From Annulohypoxylon bovei var. microspora (Eukaryota; Ascomycota; Sordariomycetes; Xylariales; Hypoxylaceae): a stretch of DNA of 17,755 nt. Location: assembly GCA_022836615.1 (NCBI GenBank), contig MU405494.1, positions 1 through 17,755 on the forward strand, read 5' to 3'. The first letter of the stretch is position 1, and each line of letters opens with the position of its first letter. The position numbers were made by a program, and so were the translations under genes. Shown in pieces: positions 1 through 8,994 of the stretch. The notes beneath the pieces are model-generated. The model saw nothing but the letters and a program-made list of their open reading frames with translations, was not told where the DNA came from and made no database searches.

Positions 1-501
1 TATATATTATATATTATAATTTTATATGAATTTATATATATATATTATTTATTAAAATATTTTAATTAAATTATTATTTAATTAATTTTATTATATTTAA
101 ATGTATTTAATACATTAAATTACTTATTATATACCTTTTTAATTAATTATAAATAATTAATTAAATTTATTATAAAGTTCATTTAAAATTTATTTATTAT
201 TTAACCATGAAAAAAAAACATTAATCACTTAATTATTATATAATATAAAAAGTTATTAAGCCGGTTTATTTAAAGCTTTTTTATTAATTTTATTTAATTT
301 AAGCGGAATGATTTATATTTTAATTATATTATTTATATTTAAGTTATTTATTTAATTTTTAATATTATATATATATAATAAATCGATTTTAAGATTATTA
401 TTATTAATAATAAATTTATGTTTTATATTTTTAATTTTTTTAATAATGTAATAATTAATTTTTAATAAAAATTATACTTATTTTTAAGGTTAAATTAATT
501 C

Positions 502-533
<32 letters not shown>

Positions 534-3010
534 AGTTATATTAATTATATATATTTTTAAAATAATTATTATAATAAATTAAGTTAAAAGAATTAAAAAA
601 AAAAGTATTATTATTAATTTTATTTTTTAATAATCTTTTATTTTTTTATGTTTTAAAATAAATATATTTTATTTTAATTATATTATGCGATTAATTTCCA
701 TTTCGTGGTTAAAGGAAATTATTAATTATTTTTATTTTAATTTTTTTATAATTATAATTTATTTCTTTAAATATATTAAAATTATAAATTTCATTAAAAT
801 TATTAAAGAATAATAAAATCGTTTTAATAAATATTAACCATATAAAACGAGTAAAGAAATATTTTAAAAAAATTTCTTTTAAAAAAAAAACATAATTAAT
901 TATAATATCGATTAATTATTTTTAAATTACATTAATTTAACTTGCTTAAAGCCATGAATATATATATACATAATTTATTTTTATTATTTTAAAAAATAAA
1001 GTCCGCTTTTAAAATAAAAATAAAAATATTAATGTTAAAAAATTTATAAATATTTATATGAAAAAAAAAAATATTATAATAATTATTAAAAAGGTTATTT
1101 TATTAATAAGTTTTTATATATTTACGCATGTGGTTTTTTTTAAATTATTTTTTATTAATAATTAAAATAACATAATAAAGTTATAACTTATATAATGTTT
1201 TAATAATATAATAAAATTTATTATAATAAATGATAATTAAAAAAAAATTAAAAAGGTTTTTAAGATTAATTATATTAAATAATTTATTAAAGGTATTTAA
1301 AAATAATTTTTTAAATAAATTATTAATGCTTTTAAATTAAAGCAAGCTCCATTTTTTTAAAATAATTTTAAAAAAATCTTAATATTTAAAATTTAAAATA
1401 ATAAAATATTAACTTATAAATTATTATTATTATTTAATAAAAAAGTAAAAATATTATAATTATAATTTACCATTAAAATAATTTAAAATATAAAAATAAT
1501 ATTAATTAATTAATAATATATTATTAATGGGTATTTTAATAATAAATTAATTAATATTAACGAATTTAAATAAAAATGGCGCATTTTATGTTAAACGGTT
1601 ATTATAAAAGCGATCCCGCTTTTTATTTTCGATTTAAATATTTTTAATTATAATATAATAAATATAATATATAATAAAATAAAAAAAATTATTATTAAAT
1701 ATTTATAAATTTAATAATAGGTTTTAATTAAAATAAATAAAATGGTAAATATTAACATGTTAAAAAAAAAGTTTAATTTCGTTATTAATAAAAAGTTTTA
1801 TAAAAATAAAAAATTTATAAAAGTTTATAATAAATTAATATAATAATATATAAAAAGGTGGTAATTAAAATAATAATATAATATTAAAATAATTAAAATT
1901 TAAAATTAATAATTACGATTTTAAAGCATTTTATTAAATAATAATTAATAAAATTTATTAAATTTTAATTTCGGAATATATTATATAATAAAAATATTAT
2001 ATATAAATAATTAAATTATATTAATTATATATTAAACTTATAATTTAATTTTTTTTAAATTATTATATTTTTATTTTTTCCATTTTTAAATAATTTAAAA
2101 GTATTTTATAATAATTAATTATTAAATATTTTTTATAAGTGAATTTTTTATCATGGTTATTTTTAATATTTTTATGTTTTTTTAATATATTATAAAAAAG
2201 ATTCATATTATTATTAAATAAATTTAATAATTAATATTTTTTTATAATTTTTTTATAAAGTTTTTTAAGGTTTCATTTAAGTTAAAGGTGATAATTAATA
2301 TATTTATTAATTTTTAATTATTTATTAATTTTTTTAATAAGTTTTTTTAATAATAATAATTTTTATTAAATTTTTTTATATAATTTTTTATAACATTATT
2401 TTAATTATTTATTTTAACTTTAATAATGTTTTTTAAAAATAATTATTTTATAAGCTTAATAATATTTATAATTACATTTTAATTATTATTTTTAATAAAT
2501 TTTTATTAAAAAAATTATAATATAAAAAAAAGTAATATAAATTTAAATTTAACGATTATTATTTATTAATTAATATTAAAAATTATATTAAATTTTAAAA
2601 AACTTATATAATAATTTTTATTAATAATAATAAACTTATATTATATAAAGTTAAAAATAAAATTATTTTTATTAATAAAAAAAAAAAAAAAATAATTTTT
2701 TATTTTTAAAATTATAATATTTATATTTAAAAGTATAAATTAAATTAATTAACGTTTTAATGATTTATTTAAATTTAAAAATAATTTTATTATAAAGATT
2801 TACGTTTATTATATTTAAAATTATAATATAAATTTTACGTTAATTTTTATTTTAATTAATATTTTAAATTTTTAATTCGTAATAATTTATACGTTATAAT
2901 CCATTAAATGTTATAACGTTTTTTAACGTTATAATCCTTTATACTTTTTTTAATATAATGTGTTTTTATTATATATTATATATTTTTATTATATATATTT
3001 TAATATTTTA
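1..3010. repeat. AT-rich RIP-type block, no gene
   Basis: About nine bases in ten are A or T by eye, and no reading frame of useful length exists on either strand. Isolated GC remnants (for example near 700-715, 1575-1625 and 2150) look like unmutated islands in a former repeat. A (TTA)n run lies at about 501-532, and ACGTTATAATCC occurs twice near 2893-2935. The block changes abruptly to GC-rich DNA at about 3012. Such AT isochores in filamentous ascomycetes are normally transposons destroyed by C-to-T mutation. I infer this here from composition and context and cannot name the original element. Confidence 0.8.
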
Positions 3011-3054
3011 ATTAAAAAGGCGGGTTAACGGATTTCGTATTATTGTCCGCCCTA

Positions 3055-3092
3055 CCGTGCGCGAGAGCCAGCTTTTGACAAGCTTTTCGTTT
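3055..3092 (+). repeat. 38-bp direct repeat, outer copy
   Basis: This 38-bp stretch is matched at 37 of 38 positions by 3747-3784. Both begin CCGTGCGCGAGA and end AAGCTTTTCGTTT. The pair brackets the whole minisatellite of the left arm, so the minisatellite sits in a module with directly repeated ends 692 bp apart. A reverse-complement relative of the motif lies in the right arm at about 9236-9274. Confidence 0.85.
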
Positions 3093-3103
3093 TGGAACGC
3101 GAG

Positions 3104-3121
3104 GCCACCCGTTCGGGTGGC
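3104..3121. other. Perfect hairpin at outer end of left arm
   Basis: GCCACCCG at 3104-3111 is followed by TT and then CGGGTGGC at 3114-3121, an 8-bp perfect stem with a 2-nt loop. The same hairpin lies at 9923-9940 at the outer end of the right arm. It is built from the same CCACCCG word as the adjacent minisatellite. Confidence 0.85.
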
Positions 3122-3178
3122 ACAATATCCCGAGTTTAGCCGGAGGTCGATGGTTCGATTCGTCGATCTCTTAGTTTT
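3117..3178 (+). promoter_or_regulatory. tRNA-like Pol III boxes, left arm
   Basis: TGGCACAATAT (3117-3127) fits an A box except for its last base. GGTTCGATTC (3152-3161) fits a B box. The first TTTT run follows within 20 nt (3174-3178). The B box sits in the loop of a 9-bp stem (3144-3152 with 3161-3169, two G-T pairs), like an extended T arm. No acceptor stem pairs, so it is not an intact tRNA. It may be a SINE-like or tRNA-derived segment. The right arm holds the same arrangement on the other strand. Confidence 0.4.
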
Positions 3179-3229
3179 ATTTCTTTTCTCATCCGACGAA
3201 ACCACGCACCACCACGGTTCGCGCACCCG

Positions 3230-3645
3230 TTTAGCCACCCTTTGAACCTCCCCTTTAAGCCTCCCCTTTAGCCACCCGTGCTGCCACCCGTCTAACCGCC
3301 CGTTGAACCACCCGTAACCACCCCGTAAGCCACCCCTTATCGAACCCTTAAGCCACCCGTCTAACCTCCCGTTGAACCACTTATAGCCACCCGTAGCCAC
3401 CCCTTATCGAACCCTTAAGCCACCCGCCGGGCCTCCCGTTTTGCCACCCTTCAAACCACCCGTGTATCCCCCGTTGAGCCACCCGCTTAGCCACCCGTTC
3501 AATCCCCGGTTCACCACCCGTTGAACCCCGTTGAGCCTCCTACTTAGCCACCCGTAACCACCCTGCCACCCCCGGCCGTTGAACCACCCGTTCAGCCACC
3601 CGTGGCCACCCGTAGCCACCTTTCTAACGCCTTGGCCACCCTCTC
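3230..3645. repeat. CCACCC-rich minisatellite, left arm
   Basis: An irregular tandem array of roughly 12-bp words such as TTGAACCACCCG, TTAGCCACCCGT and GCCACCCGTAGCCACC. The plus strand is C-rich, so the minus strand has many GGGTGG tracts. Reading frames that cross it encode only Gly/Trp-rich repeat peptides and are artefacts. Confidence 0.9.
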
Positions 3646-3746
3646 GGGGGTTGCTTAGTCACTCAGCTTAGGGGTCTTTTTTACGTGTGCTAAGTCAATT
3701 ACATAATCATCTTAGGTAATCAATTCGTCGCTGCCACCCATCTGGT

Positions 3747-3784
3747 CCGTGCGCGAGAACCAGCTTTTGACAAGCTTTTCGTTT
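3747..3784 (+). repeat. 38-bp direct repeat, inner copy
   Basis: Second copy of the 38-bp repeat seen at 3055-3092, with a single G/A difference. It follows the motif TGGTCCGTGC, which also recurs at 14874 and, as TGGCCCGTGC, at 16701 and 17376 nearer the telomere. Confidence 0.85.
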
Positions 3785-3800
3785 CTGAAAAACTGAATCT

Positions 3801-3860
3801 TGTCGAAACGCACCTTCTCGCGAACGGACCACCTCGAAAGTTGAGATCTGTTGTTTGATT
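3801..3860 (+). repeat. 60-bp direct repeat, copy 1
   Basis: It aligns with 4078-4137 over 60 bases with 54 identities by my count. Both contain TCTCGCGAACGGACCACCTC and end in TTTGATT. Copy 2 begins exactly where the inverted-repeat pairing stops. Confidence 0.85.
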
Positions 3861-4077
3861 GGTTGAAAGGCCCCACCCCCGAGACGATGCACCCAATCAA
3901 TCGTTGTGGACATATCGGCCTCTTTGGAGATAACGGGGTTTAGACACTTTTTAGCGCCGGAGATCCGGAATTACCGCGATAGGAGATTTTTGATAAGGAT
4001 TGACCATGGAGAAAAAAGGGAAAAAAAAAACACACCAAAGCTGTACCCGTTCAATTACCCTCGTTAAACTCGGGCAT

Positions 4078-4137
4078 TGTCGAAACCCACCCTCTCGCGA
4101 ACGGACCACCTCTAAAGTCGAGATTTGTTATTTGATT
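4078..4137 (+). repeat. 60-bp direct repeat, copy 2
   Basis: Second copy of the 3801-3860 repeat. It lies just inside the left arm and is followed by a shorter echo of the downstream sequence: GATAAGGACCATGGAGG at 4138 compares with GATAAGGATTGACCATGGAG near 3994. Confidence 0.85.
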
Positions 4138-4342
4138 GATAAGGACCATGGAGGAAAAAGGGTACTTTAAGTTAATCAAATTACATTTTACTCGTCGCAT
4201 GTCACAATTAAAATAACGATTAGAGACGGTGTAGTTGTGTTGCTAGACCCTTCGAATTCGAATGACCAACTAGCAAATTTACCGCAAACCCTTTGAAACC
4301 GCCCTGGTGTGGGGCCAAACGACAAGAACACGAATCTTCCCC

Positions 4343-5758
4343 TTAGCCCTCCTCGTCCTCGTCCTCCTCGTCCTCGTCCTCCTCCTGGTCGAAGGCCTCG
4401 CGCTCGGGGGCCTCTAATTTGTCCCGAAGCTTCGCCAAGGCGGTCTTGCGGCGCTTGAGGGGCCTCTGGCTCTTGGCCTGTGAGATAGGAACCCAGACCT
4501 CCTCGGCGACCTCCAGGCGGGCGGAGGCGTCGAGATTGGCTAGGCGGTCGTCCCCGTCCAGGACAAAGGCCGCGACGAGAGATGCCTGCTCCTTGGCGGA
4601 TTTTCCGCGGCCGGGCAGGAAGATCTCCTTGACGAGGTCGGCGGCTAGACCTCGCGTCAGTCTCTCGGCGACGCGGGCGCGGGCGGACGTCATGGCGAGG
4701 GGGATAGCCTCGTCCCCGAGCTCGACGAACCGGGCTAGCCTGTCCGTCTTGCCGTCGAAGGAGTCCTCCCCCTCGAGAAGCTTGGCCGAGACGTCGGCCG
4801 CGAGGCGGTCCATCTCCCCGACCTGGGCGGCGCGGAGGAGAGCCATGCGCCTGGACTTCGCCGAGGCCTCGAGGAGCTGCTCCCGGATCCCGAGCCAGAT
4901 ACTCGCGACAGCCTCGTAACGAGACTGGGCGGATCCGGTCCTGAGGTCCGGGAACCTCTCGTAGAAGTCCTGGGCGAAGCCCAGGAGGTTCACGTCCTCC
5001 GCGGCGGCGCGCGCGCCGAAGAGGCAGAGCATCTCCCATGCCAAGGAGACGCGAAGGCGGAGTCCGACGTTGTTAACGTCGACGTCCGGGCAGATGCCCA
5101 GAAACACCTTCACGGGCTGAGGGTGGGGTCCGACCCCGACCGAGAGGAAGACGAGGATATCCCGTCCGCCTACCGTGGCGGCCAGCTCGGCGAGGAAGGG
5201 CTCTACCTCTTCGGGGCTGGCGAAGACCGCCCAGAAGTTGCTAGAGGCGGGCAGGGCGATCTCGAAAGGCCTAAGGCCTTCCGCGACCTCCTGGCCGCCC
5301 GCGAGGATGCTCCAGAGCTTCTTCATGAGCTCTGGGTCCGTCGGCTCGACGCCTCTGGGCATCAGGTTCTCGGCGGGAGACTCAGCGCCGCCGTCGCCGT
5401 CGCCGTCGCCGGCCGACTCGCCCTGGTGGGCTCGGTCGTACCAGTATTCGACGTACGCCAGGCTGTAGGGCGCGGCGTGCGTCTCGGGCTCCTCCTGGTG
5501 GAAGGGCCAGTCGGGGCTGCCAAGCATCCGGTTCCTGAAGGCGTTTAGGAGGACGAGGTAGCGCACGTACGAGAGGGACACGCAAGGGGGTTCTCCGCGC
5601 TCGTACAGGAACTTGCATACTGGCGCCACGGCGCTATTGGCGAGCGTCTTGAAGAGCATCTTATAGGGAGGACCTCCCTGGACGCGCTCGAGCACGGCTT
5701 CCTCCAGGCTCAGGTCCGAGGGCGACAGGTCGTCGGTAACATCCCAAGATGCGGCCAT
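4343..5758 (-). CDS. Unrecognised 471-residue protein with basic patch and acidic tail
   Basis: This is an uninterrupted frame with strong G/C bias at third codon positions and no sign of introns or RIP damage. I chose the ATG at 5758 because it has a good fungal context (GCAGCCATGG). The open frame upstream to 5947 has no ATG and reads through a tandem repeat as low-complexity Pro/Thr/Tyr sequence. Residues 1-110 and 140-300 look like a folded, mostly helical protein. Residues 115-124 are a Gly/Asp-rich linker (GDGDGDGG). RPLKRRK at 432-438 resembles a nuclear localisation signal, and residues 457-471 are almost all Asp/Glu. I see no signal peptide or membrane segment. I do not recognise the family. 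A nuclear role is only inferred from the basic patch and acidic tail. It lies inside the inverted-repeat island, with its 3' end about 265 bp from the left arm. Confidence 0.8.
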   Translation of the reverse strand: MAASWDVTDDLSPSDLSLEEAVLERVQGGPPYKMLFKTLANSAVAPVCKFLYERGEPPCVSLSYVRYLVLLNAFRNRMLGSPDWPFHQEEPETHAAPYSLAYVEYWYDRAHQGESAGDGDGDGGAESPAENLMPRGVEPTDPELMKKLWSILAGGQEVAEGLRPFEIALPASSNFWAVFASPEEVEPFLAELAATVGGRDILVFLSVGVGPHPQPVKVFLGICPDVDVNNVGLRLRVSLAWEMLCLFGARAAAEDVNLLGFAQDFYERFPDLRTGSAQSRYEAVASIWLGIREQLLEASAKSRRMALLRAAQVGEMDRLAADVSAKLLEGEDSFDGKTDRLARFVELGDEAIPLAMTSARARVAERLTRGLAADLVKEIFLPGRGKSAKEQASLVAAFVLDGDDRLANLDASARLEVAEEVWVPISQAKSQRPLKRRKTALAKLRDKLEAPEREAFDQEEDEDEEDEDEEG

Positions 5759-5854
5759 GGCTGCGGTGACCGTAGCGGATGCGCGTCTACTACCTATAAC
5801 AATACCAATGTATGATTGCGTGCGGAGCCGGTGCGCGGTGGGCGGCGGCAGACG

Positions 5855-5985
5855 CAGGCAGTGGTAGGTAGTGGTAGGTAGAGGTAGTGGTAGGTAGAGG
5901 TAGGCAGTGGTAGGCACTGGTACGTAGAAGTAGGCAGTGGTAGGCACTGGTCAGTAGAAGTAGGCAGTGGTAAGTAGAAGCAGCC
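5855..5985. repeat. GTAGGCAGTGG-type minisatellite upstream of the 471-codon gene
   Basis: Short GGTAGGTAGTGGTAG words pass into a 30-bp unit (GTAGGCAGTGGTAGGCACTG and about ten more bases, ending GTAGAA) present about 2.6 times. It begins about 97 bp upstream of the chosen start codon at 5758, so it lies in the likely promoter or 5' leader. Confidence 0.8.
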
Positions 5986-7100
5986 GTGGTTGAAAAGGGA
6001 AGATGAAATGTTACGAAAACAAATTTGCTATTTGGAATTTAGACCTGGCAGGGCGGGCGGGGCAGGGCAGATGCGACACCGCCTTCGTCGCCGACCCTTC
6101 AAATTTACATCGTCTACCTAGGTACTAGGTACGATCTATAGCGCGACGACTGAGGCTTTCGCGAGCGGCGGCGAGCTGCCTAGCCTAGCGGGGTCGGGCT
6201 TCTTCCTTAGGTACCTAGTGACAAAAACACGCACACCCCAAAATTTACACCTCCCAACTTATATCGAAATAACCTCATAACCATAGCAGTCACAAGTAAA
6301 GCATATATAGAAACCCGACATGGATTCCATTATTATAAATAGATACGACTTTTAAACATTTTATATATATCGATAATAAATGTAAAGAAATAATTAAAGA
6401 TGTAACTATACCTACTTTTTACAAAATTTTGAAAATTTACCACCGCTTTAATAAAATTACCGAAGCTAGGTACCAGAACAACATTGTTGTTGCTGTCGTA
6501 TCGTTTAACGTCTGAGCGAACGGGCGTGGGCTCCTCTTCGCAGCCTCCCTAGGGGTATGGGACGTAGCAAGCTTTAATATATATGAACCTTAACTAATGG
6601 TCTTAATAATATTATAATGCCAAATCTTGCCTCGGGGGCTTAACATTCCCCGATTAGCAATCGCTAGGTACTTGTCGATCGGCTTAATCTTAAGCCCTGT
6701 AGGTAGGCCAGGTACCAGAGCTCGAGGCTAAACTAGGTAGATGAGATGCCGAGGTAGGGTGGACAATGGTATCTGGGCAGGTAGGCGCTTGCTAAGGTAG
6801 CAGGTAGCCGCGGGTGGCATTGGGACAGGAAGGATGAAGAATGCGCAGGCGTCGTATCTCGCCGTACCTAATTAATACTTAGCATGCTAGCAACTCTCTA
6901 TGCCCGATCTCTAAGTGCCTAGGTACCTAGTCGTAGATCTCGCCACCGTCGTCGTTAGGGAGCAGACGAAATTACTAAGGGGATAGGCTATCACGGAACG
7001 TCTCGTCAGGGAACGTCACTACATCTCGTCACGGAACATCTAGTCACGGCGCGTCAAGTTATCAGACCAACTGAATGTCCACCCAATCATACCCGTTGCC
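5986..7100. other. Intergenic region between the two island genes, no gene seen
   Basis: About 1.1 kb with no convincing frame. It holds palindromic TAGGTACCTAG-type words (for example near 6118-6130, 6208-6218 and 6918-6930) and a moderately AT-rich stretch at about 6290-6640 that lacks the extreme bias of the RIP blocks. GGAACGTC/GGAACATC-type words near 6990-7050 recur as TCACGGAACGTCTCGTCA-like short repeats. It should contain the promoter of the 471-codon gene and the 3' region of the broken gene. I could not place a TATA box with confidence. Confidence 0.6.
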
Positions 7101-7116
7101 ATTGCTATCTTCTGCC

Positions 7117-7250
7117 ACAGCTACCACTGCCATTGCCATTGCCTTTACCACTGCCGCTTCTGCCGCCGCCGCTGCCACCGCTGCTGCCACCGCTGCTGCC
7201 GCCGCTGCCACCGCTGCTGCCACCGCTGTCCCTGTCCCTGCCCCTGTACT
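7117..7250. repeat. GCCACCGCTGCT-type trinucleotide microsatellite
   Basis: An array of GCC/ACC/GCT triplets and CTGTCCCTGCCC words lies just beyond the stop codon of the minus-strand broken gene. It generates long low-complexity alanine or proline/leucine frames on the plus strand, which I do not accept as genes. Confidence 0.85.
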
Positions 7251-7263
7251 GCTCTGCCGCCGC

Positions 7264-8857
7264 CTACATCTTCACGCTCATGTTACTCCGCAGCCACTGC
7301 ATGGCCCGCGGCTCGGCGCACCCCACCAAGATATCCTCGCCCTGCCCCTGCCCCGCGGCCCTGATCCTGTACCTCCAGGACCTGTCCCAGCTCCCCAAGC
7401 TGCAGTGCGCGGCGCGGATCGTGCGTTCTCTGAAGGAGAACGCCCAGACCCACAGGCCCGAGTCCGGCTTTACCAGCGCGACTGCGGCCTCCCCGGGGAA
7501 GTACGCGGCGCTGGGGGACGTGGCGACGCCGGCGACCAGGTTGCCCTCGAACGTCTGCCCGTCGTCGCCGAGGACCTTGGCCAGCTTCGCCGCGGTCCTG
7601 CCCGAGAGCTTTGCGACGGCCCTCGCGCGGCGCTCGGCGGCCGTGACCTCCTCGCGGGCCTCGGCCAGCTTCCTGCCGGTCATCCGCACGGCCTGCAGGA
7701 GAGCAAGGGCGGACGACTGCAGGGTGATACCACGCGCGGCGCTATGCTTGCCGCCGGCGAGCTCTCGCTCGACGTCGTCGACGAGCTGGCCGAGGACCAG
7801 CAAGACGACGTCCAGGGGGAGCTTGTCGGCGGCTCCCATCTTCTGGGTAAGCAGGCTCAGCAGGTGAGGGATCAGGTGCTTGGGCCCCCGCGGAAAGCTT
7901 ACGCTGTGTAGGCGAGCCAGCACCCCGATCATGCCGGGCGTCCCTGGCGACCTGGGAGAACGAGTCCCAGAGCTGGAAGTTCTGGCAGACCGCGATGCTG
8001 GGCTGCGATATGAAGAACCCGGCCAGGTTTCCCAGCCGCGAGACGTCGGCCTCGAGCGCCCTCTTCCTGCGCCTGGCGCGGCGGACCAGGCCCTTCTTGT
8101 CGCCTCGGGCGGTTCTCAGCTGGCCGTCACGCATGAGCAGCTTCGTATCCACGACCTGCAGGATGTGCGAGGTCTCGGCGTGGCGCGCCTTCTCGCTGCT
8201 CAGGTCAAGCCTCAGCTTGTCGACCGAGCGGACGAGATCCGAGATCTGCTCCTGCATATCGGAGATCTTCTCCCCCATATCGGCGACCTGCGCGGCCATG
8301 GTGGCTATCTCCTCAGACTTCGTGCCCAGGCTCGCTTTCGCGGCCGCGAGGTCCCTCCCGACGGTCCTAGTTTCGTTCTCGGCGAACTGGACCTCGGCGA
8401 CGCGCCTGGCATTCGCGGCGCTCTCGACCTCCGCCGCGCGCTCGACCTCTGCCGCGCGCTGGCCGTCCCTCTAGGCGCCGAGCAGGGCTTCTCGGTACCC
8501 CATACCCATAGCTCTTAGGCAGTTGAGGGTCTTATCACGGCCGAGCACTACGATAGCCAGGTTCTCGAACCGAACCTACTCTAGCCCCTCGGCCTTCTCG
8601 GCGAGCTTCGCCAAGTCGATCCTTCGATCGACGACGATACTCGCGATGCTTCTCCTAGAGCGGGCTATGGCGCCTTCTAGGCGGTCCATAGTCCTGTCGT
8701 AGTCTTTGTGCAGGGATCGCTCCCGCTCCAAGATCTCTGTCTCGCGCCGCGACGGCTCACGGTTGTTTCCTTGTCGGAGTGGAGCCGCGAGCTTATCGCA
8801 GTTCTGAATGCGCGCTTCCTTTTCACGCTTTCGTGCTTTTATTTCTTGCGCGTCCAT
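7264..8857 (-). pseudogene. Broken coiled-coil protein gene, family unknown
   Basis: An ATG at 8857 opens a basic N-terminus (KARKREKEAR) of 93 codons, ended by TAG at 8578-8576. The same frame then continues with normal codon use through a second TAG at 8473-8471 and about 170 more codons. That part is Ala/Glu/Arg-rich heptad-like sequence (ERAAEVESAANARRVAEVQF). Near 7940 the coding signal moves to another frame, which runs to TAG at 7264-7266. Both TAGs fit CAG-to-TAG, a CpA-to-TpA change typical of RIP. The frame change could be a 1-nt loss near 7935, where DAR would join MIGVLARLHS. It could also be a 109-nt intron (7843-7951) with CAG acceptor but a poor GTCGCC donor. A GTAAGC donor at 7902 gives a 60-nt in-frame intron and does not solve it. 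No known domain is recognised; the product was probably a coiled-coil protein of about 530 residues. Confidence 0.65.
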
Positions 8858-8870
8858 GGCGTAAGTATGC

Positions 8871-8956
8871 CCGAGTTTAACGAGGGTATGCCTAAGTTTA
8901 ACGAGGGTAATACCCGAGTTTAACGAAGGTAATACCCAAGTTTAACGAGGGTAATT
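8871..8956. repeat. 20/22-bp tandem repeat just upstream of the broken gene
   Basis: There are four copies of CCGAGTTTAACGAGGGTAAT-like units (8871-8890, 8891-8912, 8913-8934, 8935-8956), starting 14 bp upstream of the ATG at 8857. The left arm has one complete equivalent (about 4054-4076 on the opposite strand), so the array expanded or contracted after the arms arose. Its position makes it part of the putative 5' leader or promoter of the broken gene. Confidence 0.85.
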
Positions 8957-8994
8957 GTACGGGTAAAGCTTTGGTGTGTTTTTTTTTCCCTTTT

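Larger units (their letters stand above)
3093..4078 (+). repeat. Left arm of a ~1 kb inverted repeat
   Basis: Read on the plus strand, this arm matches the minus strand of 8866-9952 in the same order. The shared order is: hairpin GCCACCCG-TT-CGGGTGGC, tRNA-like boxes, CCACCC minisatellite, a GC-rich stretch containing AGCTTAGGGGTC, the motif CGCGAGAACCAGCTTTT, a 100-bp tract around GCCGGAGATCCGG, an A-run followed by CACACCAAAGCT, and CCTCGTTAAACTCGGGCAT. The pairing ends at about 4078, exactly where a second copy of an internal 60-bp repeat begins. This copy is nearly free of RIP-type changes. The two arms enclose about 4.8 kb with two genes. Confidence 0.9.

Noticed and set aside
3104..3178. 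A functional tRNA gene
   Set aside because: A and B boxes are present, but no acceptor or anticodon stem pairs.
3008..3619. Two minus-strand frames rich in Gly and Trp
   Set aside because: They translate the CCACCC minisatellite; the 12-bp period keeps frames open without coding meaning.
4188..5039. Minus-strand 283-codon frame and plus-strand frames over the 471-codon gene
   Set aside because: Arg/Gly/Pro-rich shadows in other frames of a GC-biased gene.
5759..5947. N-terminal extension of the 471-codon gene
   Set aside because: No ATG at its start, and it reads the GTAGGCAGTGG repeat; codon use and composition change sharply at 5758.
7075..7911. Long plus-strand frames opposite the broken gene
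   Set aside because: They begin in the GCC/GCT microsatellite (poly-Ala or Pro/Leu) and continue as antisense shadows of the GC-rich minus-strand gene.
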